From: Mesorhizobium carmichaelinearum
GTDB taxonomy: Bacteria > Pseudomonadota > Alphaproteobacteria > Rhizobiales > Rhizobiaceae
Length of the DNA stretch: 64,000 bases
Assembly: GCF_900199455.1 (NCBI RefSeq)
Contig: NZ_FZQR01000002.1
Span: 558,001-622,000, forward strand
Reading direction: 5' to 3'
In this document: piece by piece, positions 41,598 to 49,228 of the stretch
How positions within the stretch are numbered: position 1 is the stretch's first letter
How the letters are laid out: each line of letters begins with the position of its first letter
Notes under the pieces: model-generated
What the model saw: the letters and a program-made list of their open reading frames with translations, nothing else
What the model was told of the DNA's origin: nothing
Database searches by the model: none
Translations under genes and position numbers: made by a program

Positions 41598-42242
41598 ATG
41601 GCCGTGGACGTTTTTTCCTCACATCGGCACGATGACGCGATGCGCCTTGATCCGCAGCGCGCAGCCATTATCGTCATCGATATGGTCAACGAGTTCTGCA
41701 AACCGGGCGGGGCCATGGTCCTGCCCGGATATGAGACACTGGTCGGCCCGCAGTTGGCCGTCATCGAGGCGGCGCGCGCGAGCGGCGTGCCGGTGATCTG
41801 GGTTCATGATGCGCACCGGCCGGGCATGCGCCGCGAGCGCGAATGGGTCAAGCGCACGCCACATTGCGTGGAAGGAGGCTGGGGACCGGAAATCATCGAA
41901 GATCTCGGCGCCCGTGATGACGAGATCCATGTCATCAAGCGGCGCTACTCGGCCTTCTTTCAGACCGATCTCGACTTGACGCTCAAGGATATGCAGGTCG
42001 ACCAATTGGTCATCTTCGGCGTGGTCACCAACATCTGCGTGCGATCGACCGTCCACGACGCTTTTTTCCAGGGCTATGAAGTGGTGGTGCCGAGCGATTG
42101 CTGTGCGGCGACGGGACCGCGCGAGCAGGAAAGCTCGCTATACGACATAGCGACGCATTTCGGCGTGGTCAGCGATTCGGCTGATGTCGTCGCGGCCCTT
42201 CGCGATGGGACGTCGCTGCAACCGACTGAAGTCGCGGCTTGA
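41598..42242 (+). CDS. Isochorismatase-family cysteine hydrolase
   Basis: The 214-residue enzyme has the family triad: Asp in AAIIVIDMVNEF, Lys in IHVIKRRYSAFF and Cys in FGVVTNICVRSTVHDA. Members hydrolyse amides such as nicotinamide, maleamate, N-carbamoyl compounds or ureidoacrylate. ATG 41598 has AAAGGAG upstream; an in-frame ATG at 41566 lies inside the shared element. It is followed by a MarR regulator and an enamidase-like amidohydrolase, a combination resembling nicotinate degradation (enamidase, maleamate amidohydrolase NicF, MarR-type NicR). The nearby nucleoside importer and hydrolases suggest that the base of an imported N-glycoside is the substrate source. Confidence 0.83.
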   Translation: MAVDVFSSHRHDDAMRLDPQRAAIIVIDMVNEFCKPGGAMVLPGYETLVGPQLAVIEAARASGVPVIWVHDAHRPGMRREREWVKRTPHCVEGGWGPEIIEDLGARDDEIHVIKRRYSAFFQTDLDLTLKDMQVDQLVIFGVVTNICVRSTVHDAFFQGYEVVVPSDCCAATGPREQESSLYDIATHFGVVSDSADVVAALRDGTSLQPTEVAA

Positions 42243-42288
42243 ACCATCCATGGCCAGCGGCATCCGAGACAGGCAACAGGAGTCCGGT

Positions 42289-42834
42289 TTGACGACCGAA
42301 AAGAAAACTGAGAGAAGCGCGACGCTGAAGCAACGCGGCAACGCGGAACCACTGAGCCGCGAGCAGGTGCTGGAGCGATACGCCGAGACCGGATACGCGT
42401 TGGACCAGCACCCGGCGCACGTCATCCGCAAGGCGCATCAGCGCGCGACGCTGCGTTTCCAGCAGGTCATGGCCGGTGAAGACCTGTCGCCGACCCAGTT
42501 CGCGGCCCTAGCCACGATCCTCAAACATGGCGAAGTCTCGCAGAACCATCTCGGCCGGCTGACGGCGATGGACCCGTCGACCATCAGCATCGTCATGCGC
42601 AAGCTGCTCAAGCACGGGCTGATCACGCGCAGCGCTTCCGACACCGACCAGCGCCTGTCGATGATCGCACTGACCGAAAAAGGCACCGAATACACGCTCG
42701 AGCGGCTCGCACGCAGCGTCGAGGTCGGCCGGCGCTTCCTGTCGCCGCTGTCCCCCGCCGAGCAGGCGACGCTGCTTCGCCTGCTCAAGCGCATCAATGA
42801 CGACGATCCATCGAATGGCGACGGCGGCAAGTAG
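42289..42834 (+). CDS. MarR family transcriptional regulator
   Basis: The 181-residue MarR protein has dimerisation helices and a winged helix with LSPTQFAALATILKHGEVSQ, HLGRLTAMDPSTISIVMRKL, and DTDQRLSMIALTEKG. A TTG at 42289 with GGAG six bases upstream is the best start; ATG 42250 has no ribosome site. It lies between the isochorismatase-type gene (46 bases) and the amidohydrolase (41 bases). MarR proteins usually repress their own operon and are released by small aromatic or N-heterocyclic ligands. It is the best local candidate to bind the elements at 34357, 41400, 41563, 45278 and 45404. Confidence 0.83.
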   Translation: MTTEKKTERSATLKQRGNAEPLSREQVLERYAETGYALDQHPAHVIRKAHQRATLRFQQVMAGEDLSPTQFAALATILKHGEVSQNHLGRLTAMDPSTISIVMRKLLKHGLITRSASDTDQRLSMIALTEKGTEYTLERLARSVEVGRRFLSPLSPAEQATLLRLLKRINDDDPSNGDGGK

Positions 42835-42875
42835 GCCGCGGCCAGACCTTTCCATACCAGCAGAAGTGAGAACCG

Positions 42876-44069
42876 ATGTCGTCCGACCCCAAGTCGTCTG
42901 CCAACACGCTCGTCGTCCGCAATATCGGCCTCATGCTGAGCGGTGACCTCGGCCAGCCGATCCTCGACGCCGATACCATCGTCGTGACCGACGGGCGCAT
43001 TACAGGTATTGGCAAGGCTGATGACGTCGACAGCGGCAACGCGGCGACGATCATCGATGCGATGGGCTGCGCGGTGGCGCCGGGGCTTATCGACAACCAT
43101 GCTCATCCGGTGGCCGGCGACTGGACGCCGCGGCAGAACCAGATCGGCTGGATGGATTCGACCGTCCATGGCGGCGTCACGTCAATCATCTCGGCGGGAG
43201 AGGTCCACACGCCGGGCCGCCCGCGCGACCTGGTCGGGCTGAAGGCACTGGCGATCGCGGCGCAGCGGACTTTCTCCAACTTCCGCCCCAGCGGCATGAA
43301 GATCCTGGCCGGCGCGCCCATCCTGGAACACGGGCTGGTCGAGGACGACTTCCGATACCTCGCCGAAGCCGGTGTGACCCTCATCGGCGAGGTCGGGCTT
43401 GGAGGCGTCAAGGATGGTCCGACCGGCCGGCAGATGATCGCCTGGGCGCGCAAATACGGCATGACCTCGATGACCCATACGGGCGGTCCGTCCCTGCCCG
43501 GCTCCGGCCGCATCGGCGCGGATGTGGTGCTGGAGGTCGACGCCGACATCGTTGCCCACGTCAATGGCGGACCGACCGCGCTGCCGGAAGCCGAGATCCG
43601 GCAAATCTGCGAAAACGGCTCGCGGGCGCTGGAAATCGTCCACAACGGCAATCTGCGCACCGGCCTGTTCGTGCTCGACCTGGCCAGGCAGCGCGGCGAA
43701 CTTGCCCGCGTCATCCTCGGCACCGACAGCCCGGCCGGATCCGGCGTGCAGCCGCTCGGCATTTTGAGAACGCTGACCATGCTGGCTTCGCTGGGCGGCA
43801 TCGCGCCGGAGGTGGCGTTCTGCCTTGCCAGCGGCAACACGGCGCGCGTGCGCGGACTGGCAGACCGCGGCATCATCGAAATCGGCCGCGCCGCCGACCT
43901 GATCTTCATCGATCAGGCGATGGGCGGTGCCGGTGACGGGCTGCTCGACAGCGTCGCGCTCGGCAATCTGCCGGGCATCGGCATGGTCGTCATCGACGGC
44001 GAGGTGCGCACCGGCCGGAGCCGCAACACCCCGCCGGCCATGCGGGTGCCGGAAGTCAGAGCAGCCTGA
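42876..44069 (+). CDS. Amidohydrolase-superfamily enzyme, enamidase-like
   Basis: The 397-residue metal-dependent hydrolase has GLIDNHAHPVAGDWTPRQ with the HxH metal pair, STVHGGVTSIISAGEVHTPG, EVGLGGVKDG, MTHTGGPSLPGSGRIGADVV, HVNGGPTALPEAEI and ILGTDSPAGSGVQPLGILR, ending in SRNTPPAMR. These blocks closely resemble the enamidase of Eubacterium barkeri, which opens 6-oxo-tetrahydronicotinate, as I remember that sequence. Hydrolysis of a cyclic amide or enamide is thus likely, but the substrate is unknown. ATG 42876 follows the MarR gene by 41 bases; the gene converges on the AA_synth pair with six bases between. Confidence 0.8.
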   Translation: MSSDPKSSANTLVVRNIGLMLSGDLGQPILDADTIVVTDGRITGIGKADDVDSGNAATIIDAMGCAVAPGLIDNHAHPVAGDWTPRQNQIGWMDSTVHGGVTSIISAGEVHTPGRPRDLVGLKALAIAAQRTFSNFRPSGMKILAGAPILEHGLVEDDFRYLAEAGVTLIGEVGLGGVKDGPTGRQMIAWARKYGMTSMTHTGGPSLPGSGRIGADVVLEVDADIVAHVNGGPTALPEAEIRQICENGSRALEIVHNGNLRTGLFVLDLARQRGELARVILGTDSPAGSGVQPLGILRTLTMLASLGGIAPEVAFCLASGNTARVRGLADRGIIEIGRAADLIFIDQAMGGAGDGLLDSVALGNLPGIGMVVIDGEVRTGRSRNTPPAMRVPEVRAA

Positions 44070-44075
44070 CAAGCG

Positions 44076-44660
44076 TCAGCTGACGCCGTCCTTGCCGACA
44101 ATCTTGTCCTTGGTCAGCCCGCCAACGCGCGGGTGCGGCCGGCTGGAATCGGTGACGGCGACGGCGACGACGATCTCGTCGGCGCGCGGTGCATCGGGGA
44201 CGCGGACCTCCATGCCGTCGAAATGGCTGCGCACCTTCGCCGCGTCCTTGTGGCCGAGCGGAATGTCGAGCGGCACGCCGAGGCCGCCGCGCTTCTTGGA
44301 CGAGGGAATGAGCGCGGCGCCCTTGCCCAGCACATCGCGGAACGGGGCGCCGAGCTTTGGGTGAAGGATGGCGGCGGCATGTTCAAGCTCGCCGTCGGCG
44401 CCGACGGCGGCGGCCTTGCCGAAGCTTTCGACCTGATCGGCGGCAATGCCGAGGGCAGAGACCGCCCGCCTGGGCAAGACGTCGCCCAGCGCTTCGCCGA
44501 TATCGCTTAGCGCCGACAGATCCTCGACAAAAGTGCCGGCATAAGGGTTGCGGATCACCGCGATCGCCGCGGCACGTCGCGTCGGCGGATCGACGGGGCG
44601 GCCGCCTTCGATCCGGGTTTCCTCGACGATGGTGATGATGCGGCGGATTTCGAGGCTCAT
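44076..44660 (-). CDS. AA_synth (DUF1185) family protein, second copy
   Basis: The 194-residue protein is a DUF1185/AA_synth (PF06684) member. It has RIITIVEETRIEGGRPVDPP, AAIAVIRNPYAGTFVEDLSA, GDGELEHAAAI-like VGADGELEHAAAILHPKLGA, IPSSKKRGGLGVPLDIPLGH and the end GRARVGGL-like HPRVGGLTKDKIVGKDGVS. The family has a variant of the Bacillus chorismate-mutase fold and no firmly known reaction. Its ATG overlaps the stop of the first copy by four bases, so both are made together, probably as a hetero-oligomer. It converges on the enamidase-like gene. Confidence 0.83.
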   Translation of the reverse strand: MSLEIRRIITIVEETRIEGGRPVDPPTRRAAAIAVIRNPYAGTFVEDLSALSDIGEALGDVLPRRAVSALGIAADQVESFGKAAAVGADGELEHAAAILHPKLGAPFRDVLGKGAALIPSSKKRGGLGVPLDIPLGHKDAAKVRSHFDGMEVRVPDAPRADEIVVAVAVTDSSRPHPRVGGLTKDKIVGKDGVS

Positions 44661-45241
44661 CGCAATCCGTCCTCGCCCTTGATGTCAGCCGCTGCCAGGC
44701 CGCCGACCCGTGCATGAACGCGCGCACCGGTCGTCATCGCCAGGATGACCGCCATCTCGTCGCTGCGCGGCGCATCATCAACGCTGATCTCGATCGCGTC
44801 GAAATGGCTGCGCACATAGGAGGCGTTGATGTGGGTGATCGGAATGTCGATGCGCGTTCCGGGGCCGCCGACCTTCTTGGTCGAGGGCACGATCGCCTTG
44901 GCATTGCCGAGAAGTTCGCGCATGGCGTAGCCGCCCGGATTGTGCCACAGCGCGCCATGCTCAAGCTCACCGGCGGCACCGACGATGGCGCCTTTGCCAT
45001 AGCCTTCGACGGCGGCGGCACCCTCGCCCATGGCATCGATCAGACGCCGCGCCATTTCGAGGCCGAGCGGCTTCAGATCCTCCATGAAGCCGGTGATCTC
45101 CTCGACGTAGCGTCCGGCAAAAGGGTTGGCGATGACGGCGACGATCGCCCCGCGCTTGGGCGGACGTGCCGCGGGCGGCCCGCCCTCATGGAAGATCTCC
45201 TCGACCTGGACCAGAAATTTCCTGACCACCACAGCTGGCAT
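44657..45241 (-). CDS. AA_synth (DUF1185) family protein, first copy
   Basis: This 194-residue paralogue of the next gene has KFLVQVEEIFHEGGPPAARP, AVIANPFAGRYVEEITGFMEDL, VGAAGELEHGALWHNPGGYA, VPSTKKVGGPGTRIDIPITH and ARVGGLAAADIKGEDGLR. ATG 45241 is preceded by GAAGGA. The operon promoter is probably in the divergent region 45242-45496, where TTGACA on the minus strand (45317-45312) precedes a variant of the shared element (45278-45295). The two AA_synth proteins differ throughout, so this is an old duplication with probable division of labour. The function is unknown; the position between an amidohydrolase and a nucleoside importer suggests base catabolism. Confidence 0.83.
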   Translation of the reverse strand: MPAVVVRKFLVQVEEIFHEGGPPAARPPKRGAIVAVIANPFAGRYVEEITGFMEDLKPLGLEMARRLIDAMGEGAAAVEGYGKGAIVGAAGELEHGALWHNPGGYAMRELLGNAKAIVPSTKKVGGPGTRIDIPITHINASYVRSHFDAIEISVDDAPRSDEMAVILAMTTGARVHARVGGLAAADIKGEDGLR

Positions 45242-45277
45242 TGCGCGTATCCTTCGTCCCGTCACTTGCGAAAATTC

Positions 45278-45295
45278 GTTAGAGTATCAACAATT
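45278..45295. promoter_or_regulatory. Variant shared regulon element, site E (AA_synth operon)
   Basis: GTTAGAGTATCAACAATT matches site D at 14 of 18 positions. It lies 37 bases upstream of the AA_synth start. A minus-strand TTGACA (45317-45312) lies 16 bases before it, and ACAATTAT/ATAATTGT (45290-45297 and 45307-45314 approximately) form an inverted repeat. This is the weakest of the five sites. Confidence 0.35.
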
Positions 45296-45373
45296 ATGCA
45301 TCGCCGATAATTGTCAAGCGGCGAGGTGTAGGACTCCAACGACGAGCCCGAGAAAACTGCATCGGATGACGAT

Positions 45374-45421
45374 TGACAGCCTGTTTAGCCGCTCCTAAAC
45401 TCATATGACCATCAACGAACT
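45374..45421 (+). promoter_or_regulatory. Promoter with shared regulon element, site B (BMP importer operon)
   Basis: TTGACA (45374-45379), a 17-base spacer and TAAACT (45397-45402) form a good sigma-70-type promoter. ATATGACCATCAACGAAC (45404-45421), 16 of 18 identical to site A, follows immediately, at the expected start point. The binding-protein gene starts at 45497. Confidence 0.55.
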
Positions 45422-45486
45422 CGCCATCATCTCGGCGACATGTGGGGATGGTCAAGGCGTGGCTTCAAAAGCTGAAAAAAGCTGAA
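45406..45486 (+). CDS. Possible 26-codon leader peptide beginning in the shared element (site B)
   Basis: ATG 45406 in the element opens a short frame (MTINELAIISATCGDGQGVA and six more codons) that stops inside the ribosome site of the binding-protein gene. Its first residues match the frame at 41415 (MTIND) and the extended start of the isochorismatase-type gene (MSIND). No ribosome site is present. Coding status is uncertain. Confidence 0.22.
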
Positions 45487-45496
45487 GGGGAATACC

Positions 45497-46501
45497 ATGA
45501 AAAGGGCGCTCAAGAGTTTGTTTCTGGCCGGCACGATGCTGGCCGTTTCGTTGGGATCGGCCGCCGCACAGACCAAGGTTTCGGTCGCCGCCATCTCGGG
45601 ATATTTCGCGCAGGGCTTTGGCGTTTCGATCGTCAACGGCCTCAACAAGGCCAAGGCCGATTTCGGTATCGACCTCAAGCTGGTCGACACCGGCAATCGC
45701 GCTTTGGACTATGAGGAGCAATTCGAGAACCTCGCCAAGGGCAAGCAGTACGACCTCATCTTCGTCATGGGTTGGGAGCTGGTGGATTCACTGCAGAAGG
45801 TCAGCAAGGAATATCCCGACCAGCGCTTCGTCTTCATCGATGGCGTGCTCGACAATCCCAAGATGATCTACGCCAACTTCGCCGAAGAGCAGGGCTCATT
45901 CGTCGCCGGCGCGCTGGCCAGCATGATCGAGGCCAAGGGCAGCGAATTTCCCAAGATCGGCGACGGCAAGGCAATCGGCTTCGTCGGCGGCCGCGACATC
46001 CCGGTCATCCGCAACTTCCTTGGCGGCTACGAGCAAGGCGCCAAATACGCCGCGCCCGATGTGAAGGTGAACTCCGTCTTCGCCGGTACCTTCGATGATC
46101 CGGCCAAGGGCGGCGAGCTTGCCCAGGCGCTGTACGGCCAGGGCTCAGACATCGTCTACAATGTCGCCGGCCCGACGGGTGAAGGCGTCATGCAGGCCAG
46201 TGCCGCCGCCGACAAATATTCGATCGGCGTCGATATCGACATGTGCGGCACGGCTCCCGGGAATGTGCTCGGCAGCATGCTGAAGCGCGGCGACATCGCC
46301 GTCTACACGCTGATCAAGGACGAGGTCGGCGGCAACAAGGTCACCGCCGGCACCCGCACCTTCGACCTGGCATCGGGCGGCGTCGAGTTCAAGGTCTGCG
46401 ACGACATCGCGCCGAAGATCCCGGCCGACGTCACCACCAAGCTCGACGAGATCAAGAAGGGCATCCTCGACGGCAAGATCGTGATCGCCAAGGCGAAATA
46501 G
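45497..46501 (+). CDS. BMP-family ABC transporter substrate-binding protein (nucleoside-type)
   Basis: The 334-residue protein has a signal peptide (KSLFLAGTMLAVSLGSAAAQ) and a BMP/PnrA-like domain: VSVAAISGYFAQGFGVSIVN, FDLIFVMGWELVD-like YDLIFVMGWELVDSLQKVSK, IYANFAEEQGSFVAGALASM, IGFVGGRDIPVIRNFLGGYE and SIGVDIDMCG. Characterised BMP proteins bind purine or other nucleosides. AAGGGG precedes the ATG. It heads a complete importer (ATPase, two permeases) followed by two nucleoside hydrolases, so a nucleoside or N-glycoside ligand is strongly suggested. Confidence 0.86.
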   Translation: MKRALKSLFLAGTMLAVSLGSAAAQTKVSVAAISGYFAQGFGVSIVNGLNKAKADFGIDLKLVDTGNRALDYEEQFENLAKGKQYDLIFVMGWELVDSLQKVSKEYPDQRFVFIDGVLDNPKMIYANFAEEQGSFVAGALASMIEAKGSEFPKIGDGKAIGFVGGRDIPVIRNFLGGYEQGAKYAAPDVKVNSVFAGTFDDPAKGGELAQALYGQGSDIVYNVAGPTGEGVMQASAAADKYSIGVDIDMCGTAPGNVLGSMLKRGDIAVYTLIKDEVGGNKVTAGTRTFDLASGGVEFKVCDDIAPKIPADVTTKLDEIKKGILDGKIVIAKAK

Positions 46502-46535
46502 GCCAGCAACAGCGCATCCCTCCCAAGAAAGCGCT

Positions 46536-46573
46536 ACACTGATCCGCCGCGGCTTGCCGCGGCGGATCAGTGT
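46536..46573 (+). other. Perfect 17-bp hairpin between the BMP and ATPase genes
   Basis: ACACTGATCCGCCGCGG (46536-46552) and its exact complement (46557-46573) enclose the loop CTTG. No T-run follows, so termination is probably partial at best. Such hairpins after binding-protein genes protect that mRNA segment and give excess binding protein. A mobile palindromic repeat is an alternative. Confidence 0.6.
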
Positions 46574-46622
46574 CCAATCTTCGAGAGCTCGCAATCTGCG
46601 AGAGCCCCAATCTGCGAGAGCA

Positions 46623-48188
46623 ATGGTGTCGAACGCGCCGGGGTCCCCGACCCTCCACAACACTGCCGCGATGGCCGTCGAGTTGACAGGCATCACCAAG
46701 CGTTTTGGCGCCTTCATTGCCAATGACGGCATCGACCTTGCCGTGCGCCGGGGCGAAATCCACGCCATTATCGGCGAGAACGGCGCCGGCAAGACGACGC
46801 TGATGAACATCCTGTTTGGCCTGCTGCAGCCCGACGAAGGCTCGATCCGGCTGAATGGCGAGGCGACGGTGGTCGCCGACCCGGCCGCCGCCATCAAGGC
46901 TGGGCTCGGCATGGTGCACCAGCATTTCAAGCTGGTGCCTTCGCTTTCGGTCGCCGACAACGTTTTTCTCGGCATGGAGATCCGTCGTCACGGGCTGATC
47001 GACCATGCGGCGCAGATCGCGCGCACGCAGGAACTGTCGAAGCGTTTCGGGCTGCATGTCGATCCAACCGAGCGCGTCGGCCTGCTCTCGGTCGGCATCG
47101 AGCAGCGCATCGAAATCCTGAAAGTGCTGGTGCGTGGCGCCCGCACCATCATCCTCGACGAACCGACCGCCGTGCTGACGCCGCAGGAAAGCCGCGAACT
47201 GTTCCAGACGCTGCGCAGCTTCGTGGCCGAGGGCATGACGGTGATCTTCATCTCGCATCATCTGGAAGAGGTGATGGAGGTGTCCGACACGGTGACGGTG
47301 CTGCGCAACGGCAAGAAGGTTGCGACCCGCCCGACATCGGAGCTCAACAAGGACGAGTTGGTGCGCATGATGGTTGGCCGCGAGGTCAGTTTCGACCGGC
47401 GGCCGCGCGCTGAGTTGCAGGGAGATGTGATCCTTGAGGTCAAGGATCTGTGGGCGCGCGACGATCGCCGCTTGCCGGCCCTTCGCAACGCCAGCTTCAC
47501 TGTTCGCTCCGGCGAGGTGGTGGGGATTGCAGGCGTCGCCGGCAATGGGCAGACGGAACTGGCGGAAGTGCTTTCGGGCCTGCGGCCGGCAAGCCATGGC
47601 GAAGCCCGGCTAAAAGGCCAGGACCTCACCACGCTCACCCCCGCCGCGATCCGCGAGGCGGGCCTTGCCCATGTCCCTGGCGATCGCATGCTGCGCGGGG
47701 TCGATCGCAATGCGTCGATCGCGGCAAACACGCTGATGGGCCGCCAGCACCGCGCGCCGTGGAGCCGCAATGGTATGCTCGACTGGAAGGCGATCGCCGG
47801 AAATGCCGGAGCGCTGATCAAGAGCTTCGACATCCGCGCGCAGGGAGCGGGCGACGCCGTCAAGCGGCTTTCCGGCGGCAACATCCAGAAGGTGGTGCTG
47901 GCGCGCGAATTCACCAACGGCGCCGACTTCCTGCTGATCGATCAGCCGACGCGCGGCGTCGACATCGGCGCCCAGGAGGCCATCCATGACGAGATCATGC
48001 GCCAGCGCGCGGCCGGCCGGGCCATCCTCTTGATTTCCGTGCAGCTGGACGAACTCGCCGCGCTCGCCGACCGCATCCTGGTGATGTTCAACGGGCGGAT
48101 CATGGGCGAAGTCGCCGGCGACGATGCCGACGAAGACAGGATCGGGATGATGATGGCGGGTGTTTCGCCGCAGCTGGAGCCCGCATGA
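46623..48188 (+). CDS. Nucleoside-type ABC transporter ATP-binding protein (two ATPase domains)
   Basis: The 521-residue protein has two fused ATPase domains, as in RbsA/NupA-type importers. Domain 1 shows Walker A IIGENGAGKTT, VHQHFKLVPSLSV and TIILDEPTAVLTPQE; its signature LLSVGIEQRIEIL is divergent, as usual. Domain 2 begins near VILEVKDLWARDD and has VAGNGQTELAEVLSGL, RLSGGNIQKVVLARE and LLIDQPTRGVDIGAQE. ATG 46623 is chosen; 46671 is a possible shorter start. It overlaps the first permease by four bases. It drives uptake of the BMP-protein ligand. Confidence 0.87.
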   Translation: MVSNAPGSPTLHNTAAMAVELTGITKRFGAFIANDGIDLAVRRGEIHAIIGENGAGKTTLMNILFGLLQPDEGSIRLNGEATVVADPAAAIKAGLGMVHQHFKLVPSLSVADNVFLGMEIRRHGLIDHAAQIARTQELSKRFGLHVDPTERVGLLSVGIEQRIEILKVLVRGARTIILDEPTAVLTPQESRELFQTLRSFVAEGMTVIFISHHLEEVMEVSDTVTVLRNGKKVATRPTSELNKDELVRMMVGREVSFDRRPRAELQGDVILEVKDLWARDDRRLPALRNASFTVRSGEVVGIAGVAGNGQTELAEVLSGLRPASHGEARLKGQDLTTLTPAAIREAGLAHVPGDRMLRGVDRNASIAANTLMGRQHRAPWSRNGMLDWKAIAGNAGALIKSFDIRAQGAGDAVKRLSGGNIQKVVLAREFTNGADFLLIDQPTRGVDIGAQEAIHDEIMRQRAAGRAILLISVQLDELAALADRILVMFNGRIMGEVAGDDADEDRIGMMMAGVSPQLEPA

Positions 48189-49228
48189 TGAGCGACCGTT
48201 TGCGCGCCTTTTCCGGCCAGATCATTGCCGTGGGCGTAGCCTTGCTGCTGGGGGCGATCATCATCCTCCTGGTCGGCGAAAGCCCGGTCCATGTCCTGAT
48301 GACGCTGCTGCGCGGCGCCTTTGGTGATCAGGAAAAGATTGCCGGCACGCTGCTGCAGACGACGCCGATCCTGATCTGCGGCGTCGCCGCCTGCATCGGC
48401 CTGCGCGGCGGCATGTTCAATGTCGGCATCGAAGGGCAGCTCTTCCTCGGCGGTTTCGCCGCCGCCTGGGTCGGCTTCAGCTTTTCCCTGCCCGCGGGCA
48501 TCCATATGCTGGCGGCGCTGGCGCTCGCGGTCGTCGCGGGTGCAGCCTGGGTCGCCATCCCCGCTTTTTTCCGCGCCCGCTACAACACCAACGAAGTCGT
48601 CTCGACGATCCTGTCGAACTACATCGCCGTGCTGCTCACCTCCTATTTCACCATCTTCCTGTTCAAACGGCCCGGCGGCTGGTCGGAGACGCCGCCGATC
48701 CTGGCGACAGCCTATCTGCCGGAGATCTTTTCCTTCTCGCGGCTGAACTGGGGGCTGTTCATCGGCCTGGCGCTGGCTATCGGCGTCGCGCTGGTCTTCC
48801 GTTACACCAGCTGGGGCTATGGCGTGACCATCGTCGGGTCGGCGCCGAAATTCGCCGAATATGGCGGCGTCAACGTCAAGCGGCAGGGCTTTGTCGTGCT
48901 GCTGCTTTCAGGCGCCGTCGGGGGCCTCGCCGGCGGCGTCGAGACGCTCGGCGTGCATCACCGGTTCATGGAAGGCTTTGCTCCCGGCTTCGGCTTCGAC
49001 GGGCTGATCGCCGCCCTGCTCGCCAACGGCTCACCGGTCGCCACCATCGTCACGGCGCTGTTCTTCGGCGCGTTGCGCAGCGGGTCGCTGCTGCTCGAGG
49101 TCGACACCAGCGCGTCCCGCGAAATCATCACCGTGATCCAGGCGCTGATCATCCTGAGCGTCTCGGCGCAGGTTCTGATCAAACGCCGTGGCGACAGCCA
49201 GGCGGGGGAGCGGCGATGGAAATTCTAG
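48185..49228 (+). CDS. Nucleoside-type ABC transporter permease, first subunit
   Basis: The 347-residue membrane protein belongs to the BPD_transp_2 family with about 8-10 helices. Typical are CIGLRGGMFNVGIEGQLFLG, YNTNEVVSTILSNYIAVLL and GGVETLGVHHRFMEGFAPGFGF. The start overlaps the ATPase stop and the end overlaps the second permease by 13 bases, so the importer is co-translated. Confidence 0.88.
   Translation: MMSDRLRAFSGQIIAVGVALLLGAIIILLVGESPVHVLMTLLRGAFGDQEKIAGTLLQTTPILICGVAACIGLRGGMFNVGIEGQLFLGGFAAAWVGFSFSLPAGIHMLAALALAVVAGAAWVAIPAFFRARYNTNEVVSTILSNYIAVLLTSYFTIFLFKRPGGWSETPPILATAYLPEIFSFSRLNWGLFIGLALAIGVALVFRYTSWGYGVTIVGSAPKFAEYGGVNVKRQGFVVLLLSGAVGGLAGGVETLGVHHRFMEGFAPGFGFDGLIAALLANGSPVATIVTALFFGALRSGSLLLEVDTSASREIITVIQALIILSVSAQVLIKRRGDSQAGERRWKF

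Noticed and set aside
41566-42242. Longer start (ATG 41566) for the isochorismatase-type gene
   Set aside because: It lacks a ribosome site, while ATG 41598 has AAAGGAG; kept only as part of the leader-peptide observation.
46536-46573. Rho-independent terminator between the BMP and ATPase genes
   Set aside because: The stem is perfect, but there is no T-run and the importer needs the downstream genes; partial termination or mRNA protection is more likely.
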